64,000 bases of DNA from Saccharina japonica (GCA_008828725.1 MEHQ01002721.1:660309-724308), one strand, 5' to 3'; positions 31,044 to 40,807 are shown, counted from the stretch's first letter. Program-made: numbers and translations. Notes: a model not told the origin generated them from the sequence alone.

Positions 31044-31740
31044 TTGGTCCCGGCATTGTAGGGATGCGAGGGTCTATGGTCATGCGACTACGGCCATGCA
31101 TGAAAATGAAGTACCCCCCCCCCCCCTCCTCCCTGCTCCTCCTAGCCTCCTGGCTACCCCGATATTGGAGTTCGAACCTAGTAGGCGCCGTTCTCGAGAT
31201 GGCTAGCTATGTGGCAGCCGAGGCTTATATCTGCAAGCGACTCTCCTCGCGTGCACTTTCCCCTTTCCAGTATCACGGGACCCTGTTCGTTATATGAAAA
31301 GGAGGTGAACCAGGGAGCTAGCTCAGCCAGTGCTGTCTGAGAGCACGTATATAGCTCAGTTGGTTTATATTTCTTTATTTGCTGGCTGAAGACCGAGTAT
31401 CGTACGTAGCTCGGCGGTTTCTCCTGTGTAAACGAAAGAAAAACAGTACCTTCTGAGGGCTCAATTGCCCCCCTTCCACCGATAACATCCTCCGGGTGTT
31501 GATCAATACCTCTATTCAGCGGCTGCTTTGTTTTTTCCTTTCTACACCAACATACCTGTACCCTCCACCCCCTTTTCCACCCTACACGCTTGTCGCCAAC
31601 GGATCGAGGAAACTGCTACTACTGTTTTGTAGCCTCTCCTCCCGAGATAGATAACCCACAGCTTCCCAACGCGAAAATGGCAAGCTTGTGGCTTCAACTC
31701 GTCGAAAGACAATTGCGATTTTGGGCGACATATTTCCCTC
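31044..31740. repeat. Direct duplication, right copy (partner 30122-30860)
   Basis: Starts with TCCCGGCATTGTAGGGATG of family A and a 12-base C tract, then GAGTTCGAACCTAGTAGGCG and the same downstream blocks. TAGCTCAGTTGG near 31352 is an exact A-box-like string absent from the left copy. On the minus strand GGTTCGAACTCC (about 31161-31172) is a good B box. Confidence 0.6.
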
Positions 31741-32250
31741 TTTTTACTAACAATATTAAGTCGTTTTTGCTGTGCATGGTCCTCCGCAAAATGATACGTA
31801 GTGTGACCCCACTTAGTCGTGTGGGCGCGCAGCACGAGAGCTGTGCCCTTTTCATGCGGCGGGCGCGTCGTACATAGTAACGGGGACTTGCATTGTAGTG
31901 CGGACATTTTTTATCACCATTTTTAGCCTACAACTGCTTAGTAGTAATAGTACTCATAGCCATTTCTTCTACGAATGTCATGGTATTCATGGACGAACAC
32001 ATACATATGATCATGAGCAGGAGGGGGTTATCGTGGTGGTCTTCAATCTTCATTGTCCGAACTATTACTGCATTATATGCAAATACAATGGCCGAGTAGC
32101 CCGCGTTTTTTTTCTCTCTTAAACGTGGTGTTGTGGTGTTGCTTGTTAATATGCGCATAATATGAATATTCATAGTGTTGACCGATGTCTCGGATGCTAC
32201 AATTGTACAATACGCACGTATGATATAATATGGAGCATGACACATCAGCA
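31741..32250. other. No gene seen
   Basis: AT-rich; the 74-codon frame (31898-32122 plus) is unrecognised. Confidence 0.3.

Positions 32251-32302
<52 letters not shown>
32251..32302 (+). repeat. (GTT)n microsatellite, ~17 units
   Basis: Uninterrupted TGT/GTT run ending in GCAGTCCCC, which by chance looks like a splice acceptor. The frame after it (RPERRKNDVTFSRF) is unrecognised. Confidence 0.95.
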
Positions 32303-32854
32303 GCAGTCCCCGCGGCTCGACCTGAGCGAAGGAAAAACGACGTCACATTCTCGCGATTTGTTTTCTATCGTGCGGCTGATCGTCGGTCATGCAATGCACG
32401 GCTCGATCATGTACATGTCGCCCAATTCCACAATCAACAAGAAGAATATAATACGCGATTCTCCGTATACATATTGTTTGCATCATACTGGTATAGTATT
32501 AATATAGTATATGATATATATATATATCATACGCTTACCGGTATACGATATACCTGGTACAATACAGTACGCGACATATGCTAAGCATCTCTTATTTCTG
32601 GCCAGACTAAAATTCTTATGTAAGACTGGGTGTGTTCCGCACTATTTTCAGTACAAAGAGGTCGCATTCTTATTTTCTCCTCAAAATCTCAGTCTCGAAT
32701 TCTTAATTATCAGATCTTAAAACATCTGTCGCGTACTGACTGTAGAGCAATCAATCAATTCGTCGCGTAGTAACGGACGGCGAAAATTAACATTCCACAC
32801 CTCGGTGAGATAATCGGCTTTTACCGCCATGATCTAACTATTTTCAGCGCAGAT

Positions 32855-33057
32855 AGGTGTAGCCCTGATCTGTATGGTCTTTATCATATGTATCATCTAT
32901 ATACAGATCATGTTGCCGGGTGGGAGTCATAACATCTGCATTTTATAGAACATGTTTCCTGGGTTGGATCTGTACTTGTATAGATCCTGCACAGCACCTT
33001 CCAACGGCACGTTAGGATCTAGATGATATACCTGATCTATCTGATCTGGTTGGCGTA
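32855..33057 (+). repeat. GATC-type fold-back family, partial copy
   Basis: CTGATCTGTATGGTC, GTTGCCGGGTGGGAGTC, ACATGTTTCCTGGGTTGGAT, AGATCCTGCACAGCACC, then GATCTAGATGATATACC. Same order as the left arm of 41210-42157 but with a short minisatellite. Confidence 0.75.
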
Positions 33058-33085
33058 TCGAACATGCTGAAGCCACCAGCCAAGC

Positions 33086-33171
33086 CCCCGTCCCGTCCCG
33101 TCCCGGCATTGTAGGGGTGCGAGGGTCTATGGTCATACGATTACGGCCATGCACGACATGAGTACCCCCCC
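33086..33171 (+). repeat. Family A repeat, 3' fragment
   Basis: Starts in a (CCCGT)3 stretch, then CCCGGCATTGTAGGGGTGCG to a short C tail. Confidence 0.7.
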
Positions 33172-33176
33172 TAGAT

Positions 33177-33418
33177 CGAGAAAACGATCGCTATCCTAGG
33201 CTATAGATGGTGGCCACAGGCGGCGAAACAGGAAGAGGATAAGAGCAGCATATAGTGTCTGTGTAATATACGGAAACGTAGTACTGATCGCCCCAACTGT
33301 TGGAGGTGTCTCTATCAGGAGTATATCAGGAGTATATAGGAACGGTGCTCTGTCTCGAAAGGGATGCGTGGTCAATGGTCAAAGGACTCCAAGGCAGGCA
33401 ACAGATGAGCACGCCCCG
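33177..33418 (+). repeat. Family B repeat, near full length
   Basis: GAGAAAACGATCGCTATCC to ATGAGCACGCCCC. Contains a tandem duplication of AGGAGTATAT. The partner of 15048-15262. Confidence 0.75.
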
Positions 33419-33476
33419 TTCCTACTCCAAATAGAGGCACCTCCAACAGTTGGGCGCTCATTACATTGTTTCCACG
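33419..33476 (-). repeat. Family B 5' piece, inverted
   Basis: Plus strand CCTACTCCAAATAGAGGCAC then CAACAGTTGGGCGCTCATTA. It lies head to head with the previous copy, so the two form an imperfect inverted pair. Confidence 0.65.
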
Positions 33477-33664
33477 TACTTCCTCCAACACATACGTAAA
33501 GTCTGTTATGGCGCGCAGATCATATTTTTTTTTAGGAAAGGTGTACAATGCTAAAGTTAGGTAAAGTTTACCTACTTTACCTAACTTTAGCATTGTACCC
33601 TTTTCCGTTCAAACTATATGATCTGCGCGCCATAACAGACTTTACTTATGTGTTGGAGGAAGTA
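33477..33664. repeat. Large near-perfect palindrome, arms ~90 bp
   Basis: TACTTCCTCCAACACATACG, then AAGTCTGTTATGGCGCGCAG and ACAATGCTAAAGTTAGG, are all inverted on the right side, with the centre near 33569. The spacer is only a few bases. The two strands therefore give nearly the same 73-190 codon frames. It may be a fold-back element or a mite-like insertion next to family B. Confidence 0.85.
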
Positions 33665-34335
33665 TTACATAAAAAAAAACTGCTAACCTTATTCCCTTCC
33701 TGTTCCGCCGCCTGCGGCCACCGTCTATCTCCTATGGAACAGCGATCGTTTTCTCGCTTCTACCTAGACGGGGGGGGCGGAGGGGGAGGGGTAAGGGTAC
33801 CGTTTAGACATTCGCACGAAGACCAAACGGTCTCTCCGTCTCGAAAGGGATGCGTGGTCAATGACCAAATGACTAAGGCAAGCAACAAATACGATCACCA
33901 AACAGTCTCTCCTGAGNGTGTGATGGCAGTGAGTGAGTGGTTGAAGGTGTCTCTTCTTACTGCCACTACGATGTCACTATTTCCATCAGCAGCGTTAACT
34001 ACGCCCCCCCGTCAACATACTGCCGTACTCCGGCGATATTGGGTAATAGTTTCCTCGGTCGGAACGAGGCCCCGTCAGTCCGAAATATTTTGTGGAGGTG
34101 TTATTCAGAAATTCCTCTGAGAAGAAGGAGTACTTGCCCGCCTGCTCAGAGCTTGCTGCAGAGACAAGGGACCGCTACTATGAACCAAAAACGTGTGTTA
34201 AAGAGTAATCAGAGTGAACCTGCACAGTTGTGGGGTTTTTGCCCCATACTGCCTGGTCTAATGCTGATACCGTACGTAAGCGTGAGACCGTGGCGTCTCT
34301 TTCGCATTTTTTGCGTCGTGGCGTCTCTACACAGT
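33665..34335. other. Family B 3' fragment and unassigned sequence
   Basis: A truncated family B 3' end (33835-33893) lacks a C tail. One N is at 33917. A 190-codon and a 144-codon frame overlap here, crossing the palindrome and the N, so they are not credible genes. An isolated CACTATTTCCATCAGCAG region is unremarkable. Confidence 0.4.
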
Positions 34336-34344
34336 AGTAGCACA

Positions 34345-34480
34345 CCTCTCACACCACCAACACCACCATGAATACCACCATCATTATCATCATCGTCGTC
34401 ACCATCAGCATCGTCACCATCGTCGTCGTCATCATCACCATCACCACAACCATGAACACCATTATCACCATCATCATCCT
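34345..34480 (+). repeat. CAC/CAT/CGT trinucleotide-rich tract
   Basis: Imperfect (CAY)n and (CGT)n microsatellite; the minus strand reads as an aspartate-rich frame. Confidence 0.9.
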
Positions 34481-34800
34481 CAGAACGAGCGGGGTTATAT
34501 AAGCCGCATCTTGTCCTCAAATTTATGCCGCTCTCTCGTCCTTCTTTGCATACTGTATACGTTTCCAAGCCGCTTGCTTTTCTTTTTTCCTGTGCCAAAT
34601 AATCTCCGCGACGTCGCGCCGATGCTTTGCTTGTGACTTTTGCCAGCCTATGCCGAGGGAACACATATATCTCACAGCTGTCAATTTTTTATTTTCTCTA
34701 CATATATTCAGAACCAACCATGGTTTGTAAGCGTAGGGGGTTGCTTTGGCTTCGGAGTCCTTCGTAGGTTTTGGTTACCATGCCCCCCCTAACACTCTAC

Positions 34801-35041
34801 TAATGAAAGCTGTCATTCATGTGCAAGTCCGCTTCACAAGCGGTTTTTAGTAGGATGCAGCTCACCCTTCATGCGGCTCGCCGAACACCTCACGATTCGC
34901 TTCGCGCTTGGTGACCCAGAAGTAATGTTTATGCCTGGTCGGTGAAAACCCGACATGCTCCGTCCGTCCTGGCATTGTAGGGATGCGAGGGTCTATGGTC
35001 ATACGACTACAGCCATGCATGCATATCAAGTACCTCCCCCC
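34801..35041 (+). repeat. Family A repeat
   Basis: AAAGCTGTCATTCATGTGC to CATATCAAGTACCTCCCC. It lacks the first ~150 bp. Confidence 0.75.
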
Positions 35042-35159
35042 TACTAGTTTACCGATGCGTGGGCACACACCTACTGGTAGTGACTATTTATGGAGGTTTT
35101 GTGCTTGGCCCCTATAGCCGATCTCCCGACCCGCATCCTATTCGTATAACCCGAACCCT

Positions 35160-35618
35160 ATGCAAGTGATCAGCGCTGGGACGCCGTGCTTGGTAAATAC
35201 TCTACGTAGGGTGATTCGGTCGGCGTGGATGCTGAAAGACGCTGTAGGTTGGTTCGGCCGGCTCGGGAAGCTGTGGCTTGGAAATAGTCTGCTTGTGGTT
35301 TGGGTGAGCCGCTTACAATGTACCCCTTCAGCCGACCAGAGTGCGCAGACAGCTCGCTACCTTGGGAGGATGCACTGTCAGGCGATGTCCACCACGGAGT
35401 CTATATACGAGTACGTTGGTATGGCACTGCACGCTGGTGGTATGTACCGGGCATCTCTTTGCAGAAAGTTTCAACCGACCGCCGACTTCAAGAGAGACGG
35501 CATATACGCATATCATATAATACATAATTACATACATACCACCAGTGAGTGCGCTGACTACGTATATTGGTACATAGAAATACCTGGTACATGCCGGTCG
35601 CCCCGGTGGTCTATATAG
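35160..35618 (+). CDS. Hypothetical ORF, 152 codons, weak support
   Basis: Starts MQVISAGTPCLVNTLRRV and has mixed composition without simple repeats. It contains no recognisable motif, signal peptide or clear splice sites. Its last third runs through TATA-rich DNA with an ACCTGGTA motif, which argues against a real C terminus. Listed only because it is among the longest non-repetitive frames in the window. Confidence 0.15.
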   Translation: MQVISAGTPCLVNTLRRVIRSAWMLKDAVGWFGRLGKLWLGNSLLVVWVSRLQCTPSADQSAQTARYLGRMHCQAMSTTESIYEYVGMALHAGGMYRASLCRKFQPTADFKRDGIYAYHIIHNYIHTTSECADYVYWYIEIPGTCRSPRWSI

Positions 35619-35764
35619 CAGTTAACCACGATGACCGCTAAGGTTGGGGTCGGGTGGTTCGAGTCTCCGTACGTATGGAGATTTTTATTCTCAAATGACA
35701 CCAACTGTTGAGAGCGCCTATTATAGCGTAGGCACAATTCGACAATAGTCGACTACATATAGGG

Positions 35765-35935
35765 AAGATAGTGCTGAACCCTTTTCGCGATAACAACGCA
35801 AGGCACATACTCGTACGGTAGTGGGGAGGGAGGACAAGAGCCTACGTACTTACTAACAGTGACCCCGGATCTGAGTTGCGATTGTAAAGAGGGAGAGAGA
35901 AAAGAAGGGCGAGGATATGAAATGTTATGTAAAAA
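35765..35935 (-). repeat. Interspersed repeat family R, copy 3
   Basis: Plus strand CGCGATAACAACGCAAGGCA, AAGAGCCTACGTAC and GTGACCCCGGATCTGAGTT. Inverted relative to 24052 and 28444. Confidence 0.65.
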
Positions 35936-36192
35936 AAATGCCATACATATATCATATACAAGTATACACATATAATGCATACCAGTACGTGGTATGGTAC
36001 TTCATAGCTACATATACATATATACCTGGGGTACTTGTCAAATACCTGATCACATATTTACAACGAATGTGTCAATTTTCATGGGTAGGATGTGCGAGTA
36101 TGCAGTGCATGTACCAAGTACCGTATACGTAGTCTCTGTGTACGTGTACATAGTGTCGGTATTTTGTTAAGTATAAACCATAATAACGTAAT

Positions 36193-36306
36193 AACCACTG
36201 AGGTCCAGGCTTGAGCAGCCACGCGGACCCCAGACTGTGCTTTCGACTGAGACGCACGCCATGGCCACTGAGCTAGGAGTCAGCGCTGACTAATATGTCA
36301 GTGGTT
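36193..36306 (-). ncRNA. tRNA-like core inside a 9-bp inverted repeat
   Basis: On the minus strand a perfect A-box-like TAGCTCAGTGG (36265-36275) is followed about 45 bases later by a weak B box, GGCTGCTCAAGCCTGG (36205-36220). GTGC and GCAC between them could pair as an arm. The outer ends are AACCACTGA (36193-36201) and its inverse TCAGTGGTT (36298-36306). There is no acceptor stem, so this is a tRNA-derived relic or a SINE-like unit, not a tRNA gene. Confidence 0.4.
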
Positions 36307-36597
36307 TTGGCATACCTGGTACAATACTTCGCATGTACCTGATGTGTATGTATCAATCTCCCAACATAGATCTCAGATCTCGGTCTCCACTTAATATTTT
36401 TGGAGGCTGCTGCCGTCGGGGATTTTCAGGATGTACGTCGTACGTGTGCGAGTTGAGTTGCATGAGAAGGGAGTACGTCTGCAAGCCACAGCTGCCTGCT
36501 ATAGTCGTAGCTGGAGAGAGGTCCTGCACAGCGCGATTGCCCAAACAGCACAGCCAGACAAACAGACAGATGGGCCTCCTCCCTCCCCCCCCCGACA

Positions 36598-36650
36598 GTA
36601 TATGGTCATACGACTACGGCCGTGCACGACATGAGTACACCCCTTCCCCC
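36598..36650 (+). repeat. Family A repeat, terminal fragment
   Basis: TATATGGTCATACGACTACG to a C/T-rich tail, followed by a (CCCT)n-like pyrimidine tract to about 36700. Confidence 0.65.
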
Positions 36651-36892
36651 CCTCGTCCCTCCCCCTTTCCCTCCCTCACTCCCTCCCTCCCTCTCCTTCT
36701 GCTCCCACTCTTACTCAACTCGGAGACTGTTTTGTTCTTGCAGCCCCAACCGGCAGAGGGTAGTAAGCATATGCAACTCTGTACGTACACATAAGGAAAC
36801 ATTTGGACTTAATATTAGTGTGCAAACGTTGCTTATATTGAGGGACATAGCGGTACCTATAAACTACCAGGCGTACGGGTAATTTACACAAT

Positions 36893-37075
36893 TCGATGCG
36901 AGTCGACGAGGGACAGAAAGGGCTGAAGTCTTCTCGCGACAAAAAAATCAAGGCACGAACGGTGGTGAGGAGGAGGGAGAAGCGCCTACTTTGTGACCCC
37001 CCCGATCTAAGTTACGACTAGGAAGGAGAAAAAAAAGGAAGGACAAAGATAATAAATGGGATGTGAACAAAAAAA
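36893..37075 (-). repeat. Interspersed repeat family R, copy 4
   Basis: Plus strand ATGCGAGTCGACGAGGG, AAATCAAGGCACGAACGG, CCTACTTTGTGACCCC, AAGTTACGACTAGG. Confidence 0.65.
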
Positions 37076-37160
37076 ACACAAAAAAACACGACTTACACTG
37101 GCCGCTATAGGAAACAATTTCGATCATTTTTTAGTATACAAACGGTGCTTATATTCCTTA

Positions 37161-37368
37161 GGGCCCGAATTAACGAGTATAAAATAAATTCAATTTGAAA
37201 AAAATAAAATTCAAATTCGCTTTTTATTGGTCAACACACGCACCAGCACCAAATATTATGCCCCAAGATCCTAATCTTTGGTGCTGGTGCGTGTGTTGAC
37301 CAATGAAAAGCGGATTTGAAATTTATTTTTCCAAATTGATTTTTTTTCTTCTTCGTTAAAACGGGCCC
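37161..37368 (-). mobile_element. PIF/Harbinger-type MITE, copy 3, intact
   Basis: Starts GGGCCCGAATTAACGAG and ends with the inverted terminus AAAACGGGCCC. Flanked by TTA (37158-37160, 37369-37371). The central loop reads TATGCCCCAAGATCC, opposite to copies 1 and 2, so this copy is inverted. Confidence 0.85.
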
Positions 37369-37371
37369 TTA

Positions 37372-38453
37372 CTAGGGGTACAAGAGAAGAAGAAGAAGAG
37401 GAAGCGGACCCACACCCGCCACCATTTCGGAATTGATAACAAACACCCGCGGGGTTGAGATTTGTTTTGTCGGAAATGGACAAAGAAAAAAAAATGTTTT
37501 TGTTACTTCAGTTTGTTTTCTCAACTTGATTTCGTTACACCCCCTCAAAAACAAAATCGGGGTGTGTTTGTGTGTGTTTTTTCGTGTCCCCTGTGACTGT
37601 TTCATACGTGTCAGCAGTCTACCTTATACTGTAATCAAGGCAACACTCACGCTGGGATGAATTTCGGAGTAGATTTACTCCAAAACACGGGAGGGTGGGG
37701 GGGGGGGCGCGGCTGTGGACAGAGAAATCTCGTCGAGATATCTCGTCGAGATGTCTCGTCGAGATATTTCCATCGATGGATGCATCACTCGGTGCTTGTT
37801 CACACTCTTCTTCCCCGTTGTCTACGAAATGGGCTTGAAAAAATGTTCGAGGGTGTTTGTCAGCTTTTTTATGTGTTGTATATACATTTTCTATTATTTG
37901 CGTGTGTGCGTGTGTTTTGTTTTTGCATCCTCTTCCCGCTGTTGCAATTAAAAGAAAAAACCCCGAAAGCACGATATGTACGTACGGTGACATGTTTATA
38001 CGGCAATGAGCAATACGCTTATATACGTATTCCGGGCTGGTCCAAAATCAATTCCACGCCTCCCCCTCCCTATTCCCCTCCCTCTCCCCCTTTGATTAAT
38101 GATTAGATGGGCTCAACGGAACGATCGTTGTGTCGGGGTGGAGGCGGCATCTATCTCTTATCATACATCAGCCTGCGCCCTCTAATCGAAAACAGCACTC
38201 GACGCGACGTCATGTACCCGCTCACGGCTGCACCCAGCCATGTTTTTTTCGATGCAAAAACGCTTGGAAGTACAGCACGCGTACTATTGGGGACATACCC
38301 CCCCATACCACGAACAACCTACCCAAATATGGTACGTCCTCTGTGACTCCGGATACATGTCTCATATATAACGGTACATTGTTACCAGTATTTTTGAAGA
38401 GAAGCTGTGATTGCAAGCCAGGAACGATAATTCCCGCGCCCCTTTCATGATAT
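37372..38453. other. No gene seen
   Basis: A GAAGAAGAAG run follows the MITE. TCTCGTCGAGATATC-type palindromic units repeat three times at about 37728-37768. Frames of 124-149 codons overlap on both strands; none is recognised. Confidence 0.4.
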
Positions 38454-38536
38454 CTCGAGCATCACTACAAAGCCCATTGTGATTTCACGCGCAGGTTCGA
38501 GTCCTGCCGTCGACGCCAAGTGTAGTGATGCTCGAG
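38454..38536 (+). mobile_element. tRNA 3'-half with CCA enclosed by 16-bp perfect inverted repeats
   Basis: CTCGAGCATCACTACA (38454-38469) is exactly inverted at 38521-38536. Between them is a tRNA 3' half. The T arm GCAGG-TTCGAGT-CCTGC (38491-38507) pairs perfectly, a long variable arm GTGA/TCAC precedes it, and CGTCGAC, a discriminator G and CCA follow (38508-38518). A long variable arm and discriminator G point to tRNA-Ser. The 5' half and anticodon are absent. Encoded CCA in nuclear DNA suggests origin from a mature tRNA, or from a bacterial or organellar gene. Confidence 0.6.
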
Positions 38537-38600
38537 GTAGTAAACAGGACCCCTATGGTACAAACAAAAACCTACCAGTATATGTATATTTACCTAGTTT
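38537..38600 (+). repeat. Family H fragment
   Basis: TAGTAAACAGGACCCCTATG and GTACAAACAAAAACCTACC match the left end of the 22824 element. It is adjacent to the tRNA-half unit. Confidence 0.5.
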
Positions 38601-38649
38601 TACTAGAAATTGTTGGTCGTATTTTCTATGGTTCTCGGTAATAGTTGAT

Positions 38650-38760
38650 ACACACATCACACTCAGCTTGCAATGATGAGTGTCGACGAAGTCTTCGCGA
38701 TCTCACAGCTGTTGTTTGTTAATTTTATAAATATACTTTTTTTTTTTTTTTTTTTTTTGC
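38650..38760 (+). repeat. MSFDE short-ORF repeat block with long T tract
   Basis: CACACTCAGCTTGCAATG, ATGAGTGTCGACGAAG, then GATCTCACAGCTGTTG and an A/T-rich tract with ~20 Ts (38740-38758). The frame has shifted (MSVDEVFAISQL). Confidence 0.6.
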
Positions 38761-38835
38761 GTTTTTTTTAGGAAAACACACACAAAATACAGCAGGTATA
38801 AAACGGGACCGTCGTATCATATACAAGGTAGTGCG

Positions 38836-39003
38836 TTTGGGTTTGGAGGTCTCTTATATATTAACGTCATCCCTGATCAGCTGTTGGTAGCGGCCCCTTA
38901 CAGTCACAGTAGTGGGCAAAAATGGGGGGCAGAAAAATGAAGGTCCCTTCTATACCGTTTTCCCTTATCGCGGGATCTCTTGAAAGGGGCCCTCGTATGT
39001 ACC
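38836..39003 (-). repeat. Interspersed repeat family S, copy 2
   Basis: Plus strand GGAGGTCTCTTATATATTAA, CCTGATCAGCTGTTGGTAGC and ACCGTTTTCCCTTATCGCGG. Inverted partner of 26161-26324. Confidence 0.65.
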
Positions 39004-39069
39004 TATACCGCATTCCAGTAATATATAAACGGCCATTATACTTCCGCCCAGTATGGTACATGTATACCG

Positions 39070-39291
39070 GATTTCTCGGAGGTGGTGCTGGCAGTTTGTG
39101 CCGCACCTGGAGAAAACTGACGCATTGTTCGAGCGTTTTTACCCCTTAAGAACCGGTCCCCCCGTTTTGGGGGACAAACTACTTGGAATTAATGTCGGAT
39201 TTTTTTGTCACTTGTGAATGGGTTAAACGCTCGAACAACTCGACAGTTTTTTCCAGGTACGGCACAAATTGCCAGCACACCTCCGAGAAAT
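39070..39291. repeat. Inverted repeat (arms ~65-70 bp) split at its centre by a MITE
   Basis: ATTTCTCGGAGGTGGTGCTG through TGTTCGAGCGTTTT (39071-39140) is inverted at 39226-39291. Removing the MITE at 39142-39222 leaves a nearly continuous palindrome whose dyad is the TTAA used as target. Confidence 0.8.
39142..39222 (+). mobile_element. piggyBac-type MITE at a palindrome centre
   Basis: CCCCTTAAGAACCGG to GTGAATGGG, TTAA on the right (39223-39226) and TTTA on the left (39138-39141, one base changed). Core GGGACAAACTACTTGGAATT. Confidence 0.8.
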
Positions 39292-39651
39292 ATCGTATTT
39301 TGATCCCCACGGCCCAGGCTGGGACCCTCACAAAATAACACCCAGCTGGGAGACGCTCTCACCGAGTTTAGCTTTTTCCCGAAGTGTATACATAGAAAAC
39401 ATATATACGTGGTATATATGGCGCACCTTTGTACCTTTGATACATCTGTTATAAATCTTGAGTTGTTGCATCCAAGCTGCATCCATCATCCCCACGCCAT
39501 CGGTGTTGGTCTGTCATCCCCCCTCCCTCCCCCCCCCCCTACAAATAATACGCCCGTCCTTATCACTACGAAACTCTTATTTTCTATTGTAAATATTAAG
39601 TTGCATCCGAGCTCTACCCGTCCCCACGCCATCGGTGTTGGTTTATCATCC

Positions 39652-39748
39652 CCAACGTGCTCCGTCCCGGCATTGTAGGGATGCGAGGGTCTTTGGTCAC
39701 ACGACTACAGTACGGCCATGCATGAATGTCGAGTAACCCCCCCCCCCT
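39652..39748 (+). repeat. Family A repeat, 3' fragment
   Basis: CCAACGTGCTCCGTCCCGGC to a C tail. An ACAGTACGG insertion interrupts the ACTACGGCC block. A ~100-bp sequence (CCCACGCCATCGGTGTTGGT) is duplicated just upstream at about 39490 and 39630. Confidence 0.75.
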
Positions 39749-39751
39749 CCT

Positions 39752-39870
39752 GCTGTCTACCTGGTCGGTGAAAACCCGACATGCTCCGTCCCGGCATTGT
39801 AGGGATGCGAGGGTCTATGGTCATACGACTACGGCCATGCATGAAAATGAAGTACACCCCCCCCTCCCCC
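39752..39870 (+). repeat. Family A repeat, 3' fragment, tandem with previous
   Basis: CTACCTGGTCGGTGAAAACC to ATGAAGTACACCCCC, starting right after the previous C tail. Confidence 0.75.
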
Positions 39871-39937
39871 CATCGTCGCACGTGTGATTGGTTCGATAGG
39901 TTCGATCGGACGAAATGGCCATCCGATCGGTTCGCCT

Positions 39938-40010
39938 ACCACTACCACTGCCATTACCATTACAATTACCACTACTACGACGACTACTACTACTACTACT
40001 ACTACTATTT
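39938..40010 (+). repeat. ACT/ACC trinucleotide microsatellite
   Basis: Imperfect (ACC)n then (ACT)n; gives a tyrosine-rich frame on the plus strand. Confidence 0.9.
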
Positions 40011-40117
40011 TCGAACACGGTCTCCCCCAGCGATAGTGAAGACACCAGCTCTTTCAACACTATTCCAATCGTCGTATATATATAGTATGTATGTTGAGGG
40101 CATTCTTTTGGACGAAC

Positions 40118-40250
40118 GACGTATGCTACGGCAGCCTGCATGCAGGTGCTACGGTAGCCTGAATGCAGGTGCACCATGTATTTTATGAGGGTGGTCAGTT
40201 GAAGAGAGCTCCATACCCACCAAAACAACTGGTTTNTGCGTAAAAAACAA
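40118..40250 (+). mobile_element. Family G left-end fragment
   Basis: GACGTATGCTACGGCAGCC, a duplicated TGCATGCAGGTGCTACGG and then GTGCACCATGTATTTTATGA. One N at 40236. The right end is not found. Confidence 0.6.
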
Positions 40251-40464
40251 ACTCCCCCCCCCCCCCCCCGTGCCCCGACACTGCTTACGTACCATTATAT
40301 AACGCATATTACGCAGCAAGAGCTTATTTCAGCTCAACATCACGCACAGGTGAATATGCACGAGCAAAAAGGTTGACGGAGTATACGTATATATGGAGTA
40401 TATATATACCTGGTATACATCCTGCATGAAGACTTATAAAACCCGTAAGTACGCGCGATCTAAG

Positions 40465-40555
40465 TATTACACTCAGCTTGCAAATATGAGTTTCGACGAA
40501 ATCCTCGATCTCACAGCTGTTTTTTTTTTTTTTTTACTTTTTTAATATATATATG
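40465..40555 (+). repeat. MSFDE short-ORF repeat block, best-preserved frame
   Basis: ACACTCAGCTTGCAAATATG opens MSFDEILDLTAV, followed by a 17-base T run and TTAATATATATATGG. The ATG is at 40485. Confidence 0.6.
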
Positions 40556-40807
40556 GACCATTGATGGACCACATAATTTGATGCATTTTTTTTTCGTGCA
40601 CCACCGAGAAGGGCGAGAGAATGATATCTGAAACGGCGCGAGTGTGGCTCTCGCTCGATGTGTGTGTGTTGTGTTTGTTTTTTTTTTGCTGATAAAATAC
40701 TGAATCAGTTGGATGGCTGTCTTGTTGCCTCCCACCTATTAACTTGCATATGGACGACGGCCTCCAATGTCCTGATTCGGGCTTACTCTACCCCTGTCTT
40801 AAGCCCT

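Noticed and set aside
32162..32584. Exon starting after the GTT microsatellite with a TTGCAG acceptor
   Set aside because: The pyrimidine tract is just the microsatellite, the frame is unrecognised, and it runs into AT-rich repeat DNA.
33548..34120. 190-codon plus-strand ORF
   Set aside because: It starts in the palindrome, crosses a family B fragment and contains an N; its first 40 codons also occur on the opposite strand.
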